From Cycas panzhihuaensis (lineage: Eukaryota > Cycadophyta): a DNA stretch of 64,000 bases. The notes below the pieces were generated by a model. The model was given only the letters and a program-made list of their open reading frames with translations, searched no databases and had not been told where the DNA came from. Each line of letters opens with the position of its first letter. Within the stretch, counting starts at the first letter, position 1. Positions 48,497 through 58,399 of the stretch are shown piece after piece. The stretch lies in the NCBI GenBank assembly GCA_023213395.1, contig CM041465.1, positions 195,431,741 to 195,495,740 on the forward strand, read 5' to 3'. A program made the position numbers and the translations under genes.

Positions 48497-49032
48497 AAGT
48501 CTCCAAAAGGTTGCTGGATCAAAATCGCTGCTGCACAAAATAAGAAAGCCGCTGAAGTCCATATGAAGTAGAGTCCATCTACCGGAATGCATGGGTTATC
48601 GCCCATCGCAACCGCTTGGGTAGGAACTCCTCTCAGATACGTGGATCAATCGAGTCGGCAAGAGTAGCTGTATAAGGTCCCACCCCTTGCTCGTATGGGA
48701 GTGCAAGCAGGAAAATATATATAATAAGCACATGGCACATGGCACATGGCAAGAGTCTCCAAAAGTCTGCTGGATTATAAATGTCATTGGATCATAAACA
48801 CCTTTGGATCATAAACACCGCCAGCATCGAATAAGAAAGTCAAGTCCATATGAATAGGAGTCCATCTATCTAATGCATGGGTTATCACCGCAACCGCCAT
48901 TGGGTAGGAACTCCCTTTGTATACGTGGAGCAATGTGGAGTCGGCAAGAGTAGTCAGATAAGGTCCCACCCTTGCTCGTATGGGAGTGCAAGGTGAAAAT
49001 ATATATGTATAAAGCACATGGCAAGCAAGAGT
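48497..49032. repeat. Tandem duplication of ~255-280 bp in element H
   Basis: Two copies, 48,497-48,750 and 48,751-49,032, share GTCTCCAAAAG, AATAAGAAAG, GGTTATC and GAGTCGGCAAGAGTAG and the CTCGTATGGGAGTGCAAG end. A CACATGG triplet repeat joins them (48,728-48,750). A smaller ~65-base tandem pair lies at 49,146-49,273 (GCCTCATTGGGCTAA). Confidence 0.75.
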
Positions 49033-49930
49033 AGCTTCTAAAAGTGTGTCCTACCTCTTGCTCAATAGGACTAGCACTTCTTGAGATCTAATGGCCTAAA
49101 TACAATGGCACTATGGCCTCAAACATGCCACATGGGCTAAAAAGATGCCTCATTGGGCTAATCAACTTACCACCATGGGCAAAAATAACCAGCATTAGAA
49201 ATTTTACATGATGCCTCATTGGGCTAACAACTTGCCACCATGGGCAAAAATAACCAACATTTGAAATTTTTACATGACTGAAAATGATATGTGACTTGTG
49301 TAGCACATGTGACTCTCTCTCATAAATGAAGTACAATATGATCACAATGGGTTCTTCAAGAGTTAAAAAGAAGTCCATAGTACATGTCATCCCCCCCATT
49401 CGGGGTACATTACATCAAGAAGCCTTGAAAATGCAATATGTGCCTGAAGAAACTGAGAAAAAATGAAGATAAATATGAACTTGTGACTTTAAACTTAAAA
49501 ATCTCCATGAAAACAGCTCCAAAATATGTCAAATGACCTGTCAAATGAAAGCTCTCTCTGTTACGGATCCAACGCAACAGACGGAACTGAAATCGGGCCT
49601 CCCAATCTCAAGATACAGTAAAAAACGTGACAAGTACCCCTTAATAATGCCGAAAAAAGATGAAATAGGGGTTAGCCCCCTTCATAAGCTGGTTGTTGGT
49701 CATATGAGGGCTCCATAAAACCTGGGGCTGAAGTGATAAGGAGCTAGACGGATCCGAAAAGATTTTTTAATATAATTAAATCAAAAATTTTCAACCAAAC
49801 AAAAATATAACCCCTTTTTATAATAAGTCGCGTCCGCCAAATCATACGCCCAAAACTGTTAGGGTTTCAAAATTTCTCTTCGCCGCCATAGATGTTTGCA
49901 GGGTGAACACGAGAGCCGAAGCTGCCAAGG

Positions 49931-50509
49931 ATGAGTAGATCGCCGATGGAGAAGAAGGGGTGCCACGCCGCCGCCATAATTGTTTGCAGCTCTGCGAACT
50001 TGAAGAAGGGTTGTCGCGCCGCCATGGATTCTTCGATGTTTGGTCCTTTAAAAGGATATCTGTGTAGGGGTGACGGACCGAGCAGCAGTTGCACGGGACA
50101 GGAAGAATCGGTCCATCCGTCCTTCCATTTGACTCTGCTTCAGATCGAATCAGAAAGCAAGAGCACAGAGAATGCAGTGAGGAATGTAATGGCACCCAAA
50201 AGACAAAAGGAAAGCGGATCCTCCAGGAAAGGAGCATCCTTAAAAAAGACTAATCGCAGTTGCAGCAGTTCACAGCCAGTCAAATTTAGGATCCAACACT
50301 TCTTCTCTCGATACTCTCAGAATTCATCTCCTTCAAACCCGCCGTCGGCTCAAGCCCAGAGCTCTGAGGATACTCAATGCACCTCTACATTGGATAACGA
50401 AGGCGGTACTCAGGTGACTGTAATGCCACATGCAAGCGACTTATGTGACCAATCGCCGGTGGTTATGTCTCTGGACCCCAACTTCAACAAATTCATTCTG
50501 CAAAAATGA
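49931..50509 (+). pseudogene. Captured fragment resembling the N-terminus of host DNA2
   Basis: The plus-strand open frame (192 codons) contains an internal start MAPKRQKESGSSRKG, then SSSQPVKFRIQHFFSRYSQN and a Ser/Pro/Gln-rich stretch. From memory, plant DNA2 (JHS1) proteins begin with a short basic Lys/Ser region and a conserved SSQPxKFGIQxFFxRxSQN block; KFRIQHFF also fits a PCNA-interacting (PIP-like) pattern KxxIxxFF. DNA2 is a nuclear helicase-nuclease that trims Okazaki fragments. The fragment is antisense to element H, which suggests capture of host RNA sequence. It ends with a stop after NKFILQK, long before any helicase domain. The residues upstream of MAPK look like translated untranslated leader. 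Confidence 0.5.
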
Positions 50510-50709
50510 AGGGTTTTATTTCTGGACTGTGGTAATCATACTTGTATTATGGCTGATAGGGTTGGTATCTCCACAGACGCAAAAGAACAGATTGCCGCCA
50601 AGGTCAATGGGATGGCTCAGAATTGGAGATAATCTTCGTTGGTATTTCTGTTTCTCTAGGTCTGATCCTTGATCATTCGTGGTAGAACGCCTTTAGACCC
50701 CCCCTTAAC

Positions 50710-50830
50710 ATGTCTATGGCAACGCAGAGGAAGATTGTTAGGATGACTGGGGGATGAGGTCGCGTGGAAGGTGTCTCCCGTCACATAGCGTCTTCGAGTT
50801 GAGGAAGAGATTCCTTCTGTAGAAGTGATA
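50710..50830 (+). pseudogene. Second captured block resembling DNA2
   Basis: After a frameshift the plus strand reads [12 protein letters not shown], a stop, [11 protein letters not shown]. This resembles the DDxxDEVTWKISPVNERL block that follows the N-terminal region in plant DNA2 (from memory). Finding both blocks in the right order, about 400 bases apart, supports a processed multi-exon source rather than chance. Sequence between and after them (50,510-50,710, 50,830-51,090) has no motif I recognise. Confidence 0.45.
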
Positions 50831-51097
50831 AAAATAAAGAGAACATTTTGGCGTGTGCTGATGTAGACTGCAGGGTTGCTCAAAATCAGACAAGTAATGG
50901 AACTTCCAAACAGCTGGGGTCAAGACAACATAGAAAGGAGCAATAGCATGCTGCTCTGCATATACATCTGGGCTATTCACGAAATTCACGAAGCACTGGT
51001 GGCCACCATCCTTTACCAAATCAGCTTGGCAGGACTTGTCAAGAGCAAGAATCTTTGTCCATATGGCAGCAGACAGAGCCCAACACATGACAGTTTT

Positions 51098-51130
51098 TTT
51101 CTTTCTTTTTTTTTTTTTTTTTTTTTTTTT
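51098..51130. repeat. T-rich homopolymer run in element H
   Basis: A run of more than 20 T with two C interruptions at its left side. On the minus (element) strand it is poly(A). It may mark the tail of captured RNA or simple slippage. Confidence 0.6.
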
Positions 51131-51701
51131 GAAAATAAACATAAGAATATAGGCCAGATTTGAAGGCCTTGAATACAAAATTTTTGAGCATAACGAAAGT
51201 ACATATCAACAAAAATATATGTATAACCTATAAATCTGCAAATCTTTTAAAAGTGGAGTCTCTTCTAGCTTCCGGATAGCGAGAAGCACTCACTCAACCA
51301 TCAAGTACGCCTCGCAGACTCGTCTAATCGACATGCGAAGGAAGCAATTAAACAGGAATTGAATCTGCACAAAGAATTTGGTGGACTTTCACCTACATGC
51401 AATATTATTGTGGCACCACATGTGGAGAATAGGTCCACCCGAGCAGCATTAATAGGCTTTAAACAGCCACAAAACTTCAAACCAGGCTTGAAAACAGCCT
51501 CTCCTCATCACCAAAATAGCCCTTCAAAATTTGATATCAGTCCCATAACAAAAATATGCATCAGATATAACTTGAAATGATCTTCAACTTGACGAAGTCA
51601 CGAAACAGGCACATCAAAAAAATTTACAAGACTTGAAAGCTCAAAAACATGAATGACATGTACTAGGATTTGCAAGAAAGGCCTCCAAGTGTTGAACCTT
51701 G

Positions 51702-51714
51702 GGCTCTGATACCA
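51702..51714 (-). promoter_or_regulatory. Primer-binding site of element H (initiator Met, perfect)
   Basis: The minus strand reads TGGTATCAGAGCC directly after the LTR, the exact plant initiator-Met PBS. It is the only unmutated PBS in the window. Confidence 0.9.
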
Positions 51715-51993
51715 TGTTAGGATTAGTAATTTGGCAAGCACATCAAACCCTAATGGTGAGCAACGAAAGATGAAGTATGCACAGAATAGACACCATGTTG
51801 GAGAATTGGCCAAAACTCAATTATGAACAAGTAAGAGTACATACTTATAGTACAACCTCACCACTAGAGAAAGAACCCCATTGGACTACTTAGAGGTGGC
51901 GCACATATCAAGGTGGCCCACAACTCTAATATAGAATACACAAGATAGAGAGAGTTTACATAGGGCTAATGGAATTGAGTATTACACCCAACA
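51715..51993 (-). repeat. 5' LTR of element H
   Basis: 279 bases, the same termini as the partner at 48,165. The inner side carries the PBS. Both LTRs keep intact TG and CA ends. Confidence 0.95.
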
Positions 51994-52033
51994 ATACCTA
52001 CGTTCTCGCGGTTATCCACCGCGATGACAGCCT
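51994..52033 (-). pseudogene. Antisense PMD gene, segment upstream of the H insertion
   Basis: Reading minus from 52,031, VIAVDNRENVG joins across element H in frame with MAMLSYMEMASQ at 48,164. Just upstream is TTTTGATGTGGACAG, a good 3' splice site. H inserted inside this exon, and its target duplication ATACC (minus GGTAT) is the shared Gly-Met codons. Confidence 0.55.
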
Positions 52034-52703
52034 GTCCACATCAAAACGATCAAAGTTAGCTTTATGTCAGTTATCATCACTCCTTACTCTCTCAAAACTT
52101 TCTCTATTTGAGATTTGGGGCTCTTTTGACCCCTCTTATATTTTTTCTCATTTTTTGCCTTCGTACTGTGCCAAACTTGGGAGTACCGCTAACTTTGGCA
52201 CGGGTCCCGCAGTGATCGAGTCCCGCGACAATGATCGCGGCACTGCGATCATTGCCGTAGTACAAATGATGATCCCCCAAAATGGGGGGTTTCTGTCTCG
52301 AAAAACTAAAAAAAATTCTTCTGATGGACCCCGTGGGGCCCACTAGGACTAGGGCTCCCTAATGCCGAGGTCCCCGCCTCTTTCTGGGTCTGATTCGGAC
52401 TCCGAGAGGCCTTTGATTGCCCATAAGGGGCACTAAAATCACATAAAAATTACAAAAAACCAATGAAATTCAAACTTCGAAATGGGTTGGGTTTAGTGAC
52501 ATCTACTCACTGGATCCAGTCTCGTTGTCGCCATCTCGTCCTCCCGATCCCGCTGGCTCTCTCCGCTCTTCGATCTAACGGTCTGATCTCTCCCTGCATG
52601 CCTTTGAAGTTGGGCAGCACTCCATTGCGTAAGAGAATGGCTCTGGTTTCTCACGAGAGCTGGTGAAAATGAATCCATTTTTCGTTTGATTTCCTTATAT
52701 AGG
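52034..52703 (-). promoter_or_regulatory. Putative promoter, first exon and intron of the antisense gene
   Basis: CCTATATAAGG on the minus strand (52,693-52,703) is a TATA box consensus. Downstream on the minus strand lies ATGGCGACAACGAGACTGG (start 52,534), then CCA|GTGAGT at about 52,511-52,505, a strong 5' splice site. The acceptor TGTGGACAG ends at 52,032. The ~480-base interval would be an intron containing a perfect hairpin at 52,229-52,254. A longer frame from an ATG at 52,678 also exists but starts too close to the TATA box. This is a model from signals only. Confidence 0.4.
52229..52254. promoter_or_regulatory. Perfect 10-bp stem, 6-base loop hairpin
   Basis: CAATGATCGC (52,229-52,238) and GCGATCATTG (52,245-52,254) are exact reverse complements around GGCACT. 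It lies in the putative first intron of the antisense PMD gene. Function unknown. Confidence 0.6.
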
Positions 52704-53214
52704 TGAGGGCCCCTATGGGCACTTCTTTCATTTTTGGCTCCGCAACAGCCGTTGGGACCATGCCGTTTCCCTGATTGCCTTTGCCTTCCGCCTGCCTGCC
52801 AGTGCTCTCTTGATGCCCTTTTTGCGCCTTCTCTCAGGTGCATTTATGGTGCTTCATTTTTACACCTTTCCTCGGGCCCTTCCGTCTCGTTTTACGTGCC
52901 ACTCCTGTGCATGCCCAAGTTTATACTCGTTTGGTTCGTTCCATCGCCCTGGACTCATTTTCGCAGTCCTTTCTCACTCCTGGGGTCCCCAAAGGGAATG
53001 CTCCCCTGTCCAGGGGCATATTTCACTTTCCAAAGCGACCCTTTGGCGCCCCATGAGGTTTTTTCCTCCGACCACTCTCTGATGGTGATCGGATCGCTTG
53101 CTCTCACCCTGGGTAACCTCATTGCTAGATCCTCCTACCCTTTGCAGCCACTTTCTGCTTGCCTTTCGAGTGTTGCTTTCATTATCTATTGACTATCAGG
53201 ACTTTGTGTCACCC

Positions 53215-53637
53215 ATGTCCATCTACATCTTTACCGACGGTGGAAGCCGCAGTAACCCTGGACCTTCTGCTGCTACATGGATTCTCCGCAGCCCTTCTAG
53301 ACACGACCTCCTACGCTCTGGGATCTTCCTCCCAGAGGCCACTAACAATGAAGCTGAATATATAGTTGTTATTGAAGCCCTTACTGATGCTCTCTGTTTC
53401 CATCATGGATCCATCGTGTTGCTTTGCGACTCTCAAGTTGTGGTGTCTCATCTCACCCAAGTTTACCAGGTGCGATGCCCTCACTTGAGGACTCTTGCTT
53501 CTGCTGCCAGATCTCACCTGGACCGCTTCTCTTCTGTCGATATCCAGCATATCCCTCGGGCCCTCAACGCTAAGGCAGATAGTCCCGTTCGCCTCATCCT
53601 TGAGCGTCGCCTTCCTTTCCTTGTTGACCGTCCCTGA
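53215..53637 (+). CDS. Stand-alone archaeal-type RNase H of element G
   Basis: From ATG at 53,215 an uninterrupted frame of 140 codons reads MSIYIFTDGGSRSNPGP, then EATNNEAEYIVVIEALTDAL, VLLCDSQVVVSHL and IQHIPRALNAKAD. These are the four acidic positions of RNase HI (Asp in FTDGG, Glu in NNEAEY, Asp in LCDSQ, Asp in NAKAD) in the archaeal-like RVT_3 form (PF13456) that some plant gypsy elements acquired in addition to their own RNase H. It would cut RNA in RNA-DNA hybrids during reverse transcription. In Tat/Ogre elements this domain lies inside pol before integrase; here it is a separate open frame after integrase and after the antisense gene, about 400 bases before the 3' LTR. The frame is open upstream to 53,098. 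Confidence 0.85.
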   Translation: MSIYIFTDGGSRSNPGPSAATWILRSPSRHDLLRSGIFLPEATNNEAEYIVVIEALTDALCFHHGSIVLLCDSQVVVSHLTQVYQVRCPHLRTLASAARSHLDRFSSVDIQHIPRALNAKADSPVRLILERRLPFLVDRP

Positions 53638-54044
53638 GGCTTGTCTGGCTGCCCTATCGCCCAAGCCCCAGGTTGTCTTACACTTTGCTTTGCAACCCGT
53701 TCGCACATCTAAAACCTAGCCACTAATGAGGTTAAACTATGGCGACTACTCATTATGCTTACTTATTTACTTGATTATGCACGCCTTTCTACATCTTTTG
53801 TGGTGGGGGCAGTCCCCTCGCCTTTTCTATTTTTCCAGTCAGTTTCTAGGTGGCTTATAAGCAGCCCCTATGTTGTCTCCACTGCCACTTTCGTATCCAT
53901 GCATTCCGCCATGACACTCACCGGCACCCTTACCTACTATTATGATCTTGATTGATATATCTATATACACATGTGCTACTGACAGTTGTGTTGCCAGCAT
54001 TCGCCATTGCACCGTGCTCGAGTGGTGAGGCTCACGCCAAGGCG
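53638..54044 (+). other. 3' untranslated region of element G
   Basis: No motif in any frame. The bases just before the 3' LTR (GAGTGGTGAGG at about 54,020-54,030) are only weakly purine-rich, so the polypurine tract is eroded or non-standard. Confidence 0.5.
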
Positions 54045-56776
54045 TGTTTCGCTTCGGGAATGGATACGGAATTACCGACTCAGGTAAGTGTAGGTATGTT
54101 TCTTACCTTATCATCGTTTTCTTTTGATGAGTGTTTGCTTACATGTCTGCATGTTTGTGGCCTTATAGACGATTTTGTCTCCGTCTACACTTATTTTAGC
54201 CTATGACGACTATAGTAAGGGCATACTCCCAATAAGTGTGGCACCCTGGTGGCCACCCCACTTCTCGCATTCTGCCCTCCTTACTCTAGGATCCACTTGG
54301 CTTGTGCCACCTCTACTCGTGTGATGACCCGTCATTATTTGGTTAACTTGCCACATCATTTGAATCCTATTTTTACTCCTTTTGGACCCATTTGTTGGCT
54401 TGTTTACCCTCGGGTAGGTGTCTCAACCCCCTATTGGTCCTTTTTGTCATCTGCCCATAGCCTAGGCTGGCTGGCCGGGCCTGGTTTTGCCTCCGGGCGA
54501 ATACTGCCGTGATTTTCGCGGTACCGCTGGAAAATCCGCGATACCGCAGATTTTGTGGCGGTATGATTGTTTTAATTTATTTTTTAAAATCCATCGTGGC
54601 ATTTTCGCATTTATTGCAAAATTGACACGTGTTTCACGACTTAACTCGCTACCAACTATGCCCTAATCGCTCACTTTAGGGTTTGGGTTGGGTACTTAAG
54701 TCATCATTTACTCATTTTTTAGAACTTTTGGCTCACTTTTTGGATTGCTCCTCAAGGAAACCACTATGTGCTCTGCTATTCTCTGCTGCCCTGCTGCTGC
54801 TACAAGACCTGCACCTCTCCTCCAACACCCAGCTCTCTTTCGGTGCAGCTAGAACATCTTCCCAGCCCTTCACACACCTTGGAGAGGGCCCCTTTGGAGA
54901 GGTCTCAGCGGATTCTTACCCGACCAGCCATCAAGCGTTCCAAGTGCAGGTGTTCTTCCTCTAACTCTATTAGCAGAGTTCCAAACCTGCTACACCACAG
55001 TTTTTGGGCTGATTTCTTAGCCTCTCCTTACCAGCCCTTGACTGAGGCAAGCGCCTCTCCTCCTCCTCTTAGGTAATCATTGATTTAGGTTATTTTCCTT
55101 ATGCAATTGATGACCTGTCTTGCTTGTCTCCTTGCTTGTCTTTGTGAGGGTTGTTTTTCTCTTTGTATTGGATTATTTTACTCTTGTTATTAGTGCCTCC
55201 TTGCCTGCGTTTGTTGCTCAAGGCAGCAACAAAGAGGGTTGACATAGGGTTTGGGAGAGAGCTGGGTAGATTCTGTACCACCTTCCATACTCCTCAAGCG
55301 GTTTTTAGCCCCCCAAACCTTCCCTCTTGCCCCGTGCTGTCCTTGGCACTCAAACAAGGGTTTGTTGGGCCTCCCTTAGCTGCTGAAATCAGTGCTGTCA
55401 CACATTGCAACACTGGTTTGAGGGCTTGTGCTTAGGTTCAGGCAACTCACATAAGTCTCGACCGCTTGTTCTTTGCCCAACTCTTTTCCCGGCAGCCCGG
55501 TTTGCTCTTCATAAAGACCCTGTGTTATCGTAGGGTCTTCTTTGGCTCCTTTCCACTCTCTTGCTATTATTTTCCAGCCATCCTTCTTAGCCTTGCCCTC
55601 GCTGTCTTGTGGCTTTTAGGGGGGGTTAGGGGTTGTTCTTTATGGGAGGTGGGCCACTCCGAGGCTTACCGGTTACTTTCCATTTGCTTTGGTTATCCTC
55701 CTTTACATATTATCATCATTGTGTTAATACTAATTTATATGTGTTTAAGTATATATTTGTTTTTACATAGACATGTATTATTAGGATTTTGCCATTGCAT
55801 GTTAGTACCCTTTCTCTGGAAAGGGGGAGATTGTCGTCTACTTACAGGTATTTGGAAAGCGCAAAGGACCTTTCTCCATTTGTCCCTTGGTCGGTGAGTG
55901 CTTCCACGCATGTTGTACTTTCATACTCCATTTATTGCTAGTATTTGGTCTCTTTCTTTCCTTAGTTTTGTACTTTAGTATTTTTTCGAGGAAGGTAAAG
56001 GAGCCCCTCATTCTGATCCGCCATGACGCTCCACGACCACCGAGCCTTGTGGAGTAGTTTCGAGTGTCCCTTGGGAGCGCCACCATCATGACACACTTAT
56101 GTTCTGGGTACACGCTTTCGCTTCACCCTACCACCTTTTTCCTTTTGAATTTCCTTTACATAAGTAGTAATTAACTCATTGGAAATCAAAAGGAAATCAA
56201 CCTTGCTTCTGGTTTATACTTTATTTACTTTGTTGCTTGCATCTTCTTTAGCTGTAGGAAAAGGTCTTAGGAAACTTTCCCCTTTGCCTTTTCCTTCCTT
56301 TTGCCGTGCAAGCTTCCTTCCCTCCTTGTCATTTGTGCATTTAGTTAGTTTGCTTAGGCATACCTTGACCCATTCCTTTAGGTTATCTCTCTCGCGTTCT
56401 CTTGGTTCCCCGCTTAGCCGGATAACCAAGGTGACCTCGTTCATAGGCTGCTTACTTGCCTATCCTTCTTTGTTTCCTGTTGCTCTAGGGAAACCCTTCG
56501 AAGGTTCCTCTCCTTCCCCTTCCAACCATCCAAGGGTGGGAGGATCCTTCCCTCAGGTCAACCTAGGCTAACCCTACGCCTCCTCACCTCTTGTTCGAAG
56601 TGGGGGGTATCACCCTTTGGTAGCTATATTCCATTGCAAGTCCCGAACTCAAGACTCCTACAAGACGGTGCCCTGCGTGGTATTTACCCTACTTATAGGT
56701 CTCTTTCTCGATCATATTATCACCTGCTCTTACCATACCTATTTAGTTAGGCAGCTATCCCATAGACGCACGTCCA
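54045..56776 (+). repeat. 3' LTR of element G (2,732 bp)
   Basis: The same length and ends as the 5' copy. It starts TGTTTCGCTTCGGG where the 5' copy has TGTTTCCCGACTTCCAGG, and ends GCACGTCCA, followed by the target duplication GGTCC. Confidence 0.95.
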
Positions 56777-56781
56777 GGTCC

Positions 56782-57024
56782 TAAGGATCTCATTCATTGA
56801 TTTATTATCCATGTAAAGCTAAGGGCACAATTTCAAGTGCAACTCGTTTAATATTAAATTGAAAGACAAAAAAAATTGTAAAAAATGTACTATCAACCAA
56901 GTTAATATCCAATAAGAATGCCAATGACCCAATGAAGCCATATCAAAACATGAAAAAAATAGTGTAGCAACAGTATTCATATTTATTTACATGACGTGGT
57001 TGCATCATAGATAATGTTTTTATT
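56782..57024 (+). pseudogene. Integrase C-terminal remainder of element E
   Basis: This continues the integrase after G: PKDLIH right after the target duplication, then an eroded stretch, then MKPYQNMKKIV and QQYSYLF, which look like the family's final PEDEM..YP.LF block. GAGATGGAGATGAG at 57,025-57,038 is the polypurine tract next to the 3' LTR. Joining the two halves across G restores family order, which supports G as a later insertion. Confidence 0.65.
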
Positions 57025-57038
57025 GAGATGGAGATGAG

Positions 57039-57385
57039 TGTAACATGCACCTAGTACACACTATACATATTATTATATATTTCTTATATAATTCATTGTA
57101 TATTTTGATACTTTATATTTTGTCAGTGTGATCTTATGTAATCCCCCTTTTAGTTGTAAAATAATAACTTAATAAAATACCCCATTAGGTATAGGGATAT
57201 AACTTGGTATGTGTTATACTTCATATTATGAGAATATGTAATATTAATGGTGAGATGCATATGTACATGTAAATGCTTTGAGGGTTAAATACCCACATGA
57301 TTTATAAATAATGCAAATGTCTATTAATAAAATATAGCTAGATTTCTTAAAGAGAATAATGGAGGGAATGTGATATGAGCAAAGA
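57039..57385 (+). repeat. 3' LTR of element E, first part
   Basis: It starts TGTAACATGCACC, matching the LTR start at 29,636, and follows it for 347 bases to GAGCAAAGA, where element I is inserted. The continuation is at 63,148. Confidence 0.8.
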
Positions 57386-57687
57386 TGATAACTACTCATT
57401 TTATCCTTAGGATTAAGTCCTTAGATTTCCCCTAATTCTTTTATCCCTTTATTACTTTATTATTTAAAGCATACTTAGGACTTTTAGAATAATGTATCAT
57501 TTTTAAATAGTTAGGTGTACATAATATGCATGGACAACATGTGTCCAGCATGCAGTTACCTCACTCATATATATGTACCTTATGAATTCTTTGGAAATGT
57601 ATTCATTCATGGAGTTCTTCTCATTTGATGTTTGTGTCTTGACCTCTTTCTCTCTTACTCCTTTTATTTTTGATGTACCACATATCA
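57386..57687 (+). repeat. 5' LTR of element I
   Basis: It starts TGATAACTAC and ends CATATCA. It matches the 62,844 copy through TCCTTAGGATTAA, GGTGTACATAATATGCATGGAC and GATGTACCACATAT. Confidence 0.85.
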
Positions 57688-58399
57688 ATTGGTATCATAG
57701 TAGAGATCTCGACTCTCTTCATCGCTCGAAGCAATTGTACAGACAATAGTATAGATTCGTATAGTACTGTGTAGATGCCAAAATTTCAATAGTATCAAAT
57801 CTTGATTAAACTTCACCAAAAGGTGCGTAGAAGGTCGTACGTCACTTCTTTCCAAAGAAGCAACTTCAAATTTGAATTTAATAAGTGTATATTTGAGAAT
57901 TTTTAGAGAAGTTGACCAAAAGGGAATTTCTCATATTTCTCTTCAATTTTTTGAAATTTCTTTAAAAAAATAAGTGCAAAATAATCTCCTCGACTCAATC
58001 TATTTTTTGACTATAAAATTGTCAAGAGAAATTATATATCTTTTTTGTGTTTTACACTTTTCCTCTATGGATGAATAATACCTCAAGAGCTAAAAAGATA
58101 AATAGCTACTCAAAGAAAGCTCAAATCAAAAAACTAACTTTGGATTCAGGTGGGCGACCTCAAAATAGAACTTTTGAGTATAATATTATTTAGGACCCTT
58201 CTATACGATTTTGTACGTCTGTACGATCATACAAAAATCTTTACACTATATGGAATTCAATGTCTAGCATTGTAATTTGAATATTTGATATTTTAATTTG
58301 CTCTCTATAGTATTTTCATATTCTATTATAATTATTCTAAAAAAAAAAAAAAAAATCTCTTATATTATGAGCATATTACTGTAAACCCCATTTAGGCAA

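Larger units (their letters stand above)
48165..51993 (-). mobile_element. Element H: young non-autonomous LTR retrotransposon with captured gene fragment
   Basis: Two 279-bp LTRs (48,165-48,443 and 51,715-51,993) differ at two positions by my count. Perfect 5-bp target duplications ATACC lie at 48,160-48,164 and 51,994-51,998. On the minus strand the PBS TGGTATCAGAGCC (51,714-51,702) follows the 5' LTR and the polypurine tract CAGGGGGGAA (48,453-48,444) precedes the 3' LTR, so the element is minus strand. The 3.27-kb interior has no gag or pol motif. It must have been moved by another element's proteins, probably copia type given PBS and LTR form. Confidence 0.93.
38001..56776 (+). mobile_element. 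Element G: very large Tat-like Ty3/gypsy element with antisense gene
   Basis: Two direct LTRs of exactly 2,732 bases (38,001-40,732 and 54,045-56,776) start TGTTTC and end GTCCA or ATCCA. Flanks are GATCC on the left and GGTCC on the right, a 5-bp target duplication with one transition. The PBS is TGGCGACCATACTGGGG. The interior has gag, protease, a truncated pol, an antisense PMD gene and a separate RNase H. Without the nested element H, G is about 14.9 kb, and pol has suffered a large deletion, so the intact form was longer. GC content is visibly higher than in the surroundings. The Tat/Ogre affinity is inferred from PBS, protease and size. Confidence 0.9.

Noticed and set aside
49931-50509. 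192-codon frame as a functional host gene
   Set aside because: It lies between two LTRs with a target duplication around them, on the opposite strand, and ends before any catalytic domain. I treat it as a captured fragment.
50738-51178. 146-codon minus-strand frame in element H
   Set aside because: It includes a long Lys run translated from the homopolymer tract and has no family similarity. The plus strand carries the better supported match.
53098-53214. Upstream extension of the RNase H frame
   Set aside because: The frame is open, but the sequence before MSIYIFTDGG has no RNase H similarity, and the ATG at 53,215 fits the domain start.
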